Part shown: positions 5,887 through 6,372 of the stretch, piece after piece
Layout: each line of letters begins with the position of its first letter
Position numbering within the stretch: the stretch's first letter is position 1
NCBI GenBank assembly: GCA_937957895.1
Contig: CALFEZ010000213.1
Location: 1-6,372 of the forward strand
Direction: 5' to 3'
DNA length: 6,372 nt
Origin: an uncultured Erysipelotrichaceae bacterium
GTDB taxonomy: Bacteria > Bacillota_I > Bacilli_A > Erysipelotrichales > Erysipelotrichaceae
Notes under the pieces: generated by a model
Databases searched by the model: none
Told to the model about the DNA's origin: nothing
The model's input: the letters and a program-made list of their open reading frames with translations, nothing else
Made by a program: the position numbers and the translations under genes

Positions 5887-6372
5887 TCATAGGTTAGCAT
5901 CACCCTGCTTTTTGATATGGTACACATTTGTGTACTCCGCTCCTTGGATGATCCTGGTGTTTGGAAACATGGTTGAGATCTCTTGAGGACCTTGGATGAT
6001 AAAGTTCTGATAATCAGATCTTTCAGCATACTCGATCACATCGATCAACCAACGACGTTTGTTGTTGAAGTCGATGATATACACATCACTTTTTGCATGG
6101 TCGACATAATGCTTATATAACTTTCTTCTGATTTTTGCTTCAAATGCATGTACCACATAACTACTGATGATCACGTTAAAGTGATCCATTTCAAAAGGAA
6201 TATCAAACACGTTTCCCTCAACGAATCTGATGTTTTGATGCTGTGCCTTTCTTTTGGCTATCTCAAGCATTTTTGATGACGCATCCAAGCCTGTTACCTG
6301 ATATCCTTTTTGGGCAAGCACCATACAAAGAGCTCCTGTTCCGCATCCAATATCAATAACAGTGTTGTATAC
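5887..6372 (-). CDS. Class I SAM-dependent methyltransferase (N-terminus outside the window)
   Basis: The open frame runs to the right edge, so the true start is outside; 161 residues and the stop are visible. The first visible residues include motif I, VIDIGCGTG (visible 5-13), the SAM-binding glycine loop. The acidic residue binding the SAM ribose is Asp30 in GLDASSKMLEIAK, and the adenine-contacting region is VEGNVFDIPF (51-60, Asp57). HFNVIISSYVVHAF (64-77) fits the strand and helix after it. An internal Met at 6324 is not a real start, because it would remove motif I. The fold is a Methyltransf_11/25-type small-molecule methyltransferase; the substrate is not predictable. The C-terminal part (about 100-160) is the substrate-side region and has no motif I recognise. 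It converges on zupT and shares its terminator. Confidence 0.88.
   Translation of the reverse strand, partial: VYNTVIDIGCGTGALCMVLAQKGYQVTGLDASSKMLEIAKRKAQHQNIRFVEGNVFDIPFEMDHFNVIISSYVVHAFEAKIRRKLYKHYVDHAKSDVYIIDFNNKRRWLIDVIEYAERSDYQNFIIQGPQEISTMFPNTRIIQGAEYTNVYHIKKQGDANL

Noticed and set aside
5841..6029. 62-codon minus-strand frame covering the terminator
   Set aside because: It runs through the terminator hairpin and overlaps the methyltransferase in another frame.

Overview
The window is ordinary chromosomal DNA from a low-GC bacterium (roughly 40% GC by eye), most likely a member of the Bacillota or the neighbouring Erysipelotrichia/Mollicutes-type lineages. The evidence is AAGGAG-type ribosome binding sites, extended -10 promoters, and a PepF-type M3 peptidase beside a BusR-like GntR/RCK_C regulator. 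TGA is used as a stop and tryptophan is written TGG, so the code is standard and it is not a UGA-reading mycoplasma. The exact taxon cannot be fixed from the sequence.

Layout. Eight protein genes are present; seven point left (minus strand) and one points right. From the left edge: the first 30 codons of a UMF1/Atg22-type MFS transporter (1-92), a permuted papain-like (NlpC/P60-related) enzyme (120-695), a GntR-type regulator with a C-terminal RCK_C (TrkA-C) domain resembling the c-di-AMP receptor BusR (752-1390), a duplicated nitroreductase-like flavoprotein (1464-2222), an M3 oligoendopeptidase PepF (2252-4027) and a HAD hydrolase (4029-4754). A 284-base divergent intergenic region then separates the HAD gene from zupT, a ZIP-family metal importer (5039-5839, plus). 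A bidirectional terminator (5853-5885) lies between zupT and the 3' part of a class I SAM methyltransferase that runs in from the right edge (5887-6372, minus).

Transcription. The HAD, pepF and nitroreductase genes look like one operon read from a sigma-A-type promoter at 4779-4807. HAD and pepF are separated by one base and are probably translationally coupled; a hairpin at the pepF stop codon may lower expression of the nitroreductase gene. The regulator has its own strong extended -10 promoter (1423-1433) and is followed by the papain-like and transporter genes in the same direction with short gaps, so these three may form a second unit. zupT has a good promoter at 4883-4911 and a leader of about 120 bases carrying an inverted repeat.

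Biology. HAD, PepF and nitroreductase are housekeeping-type cytosolic enzymes; ZupT imports zinc and other divalent metals. The most interesting part is the left end, where a putative c-di-AMP-responsive regulator sits not beside the betaine transporter known for BusR but beside a putative thiol hydrolase/transferase and an MFS exporter. No mobile element, CRISPR array, RNA gene or clearly new system was found.
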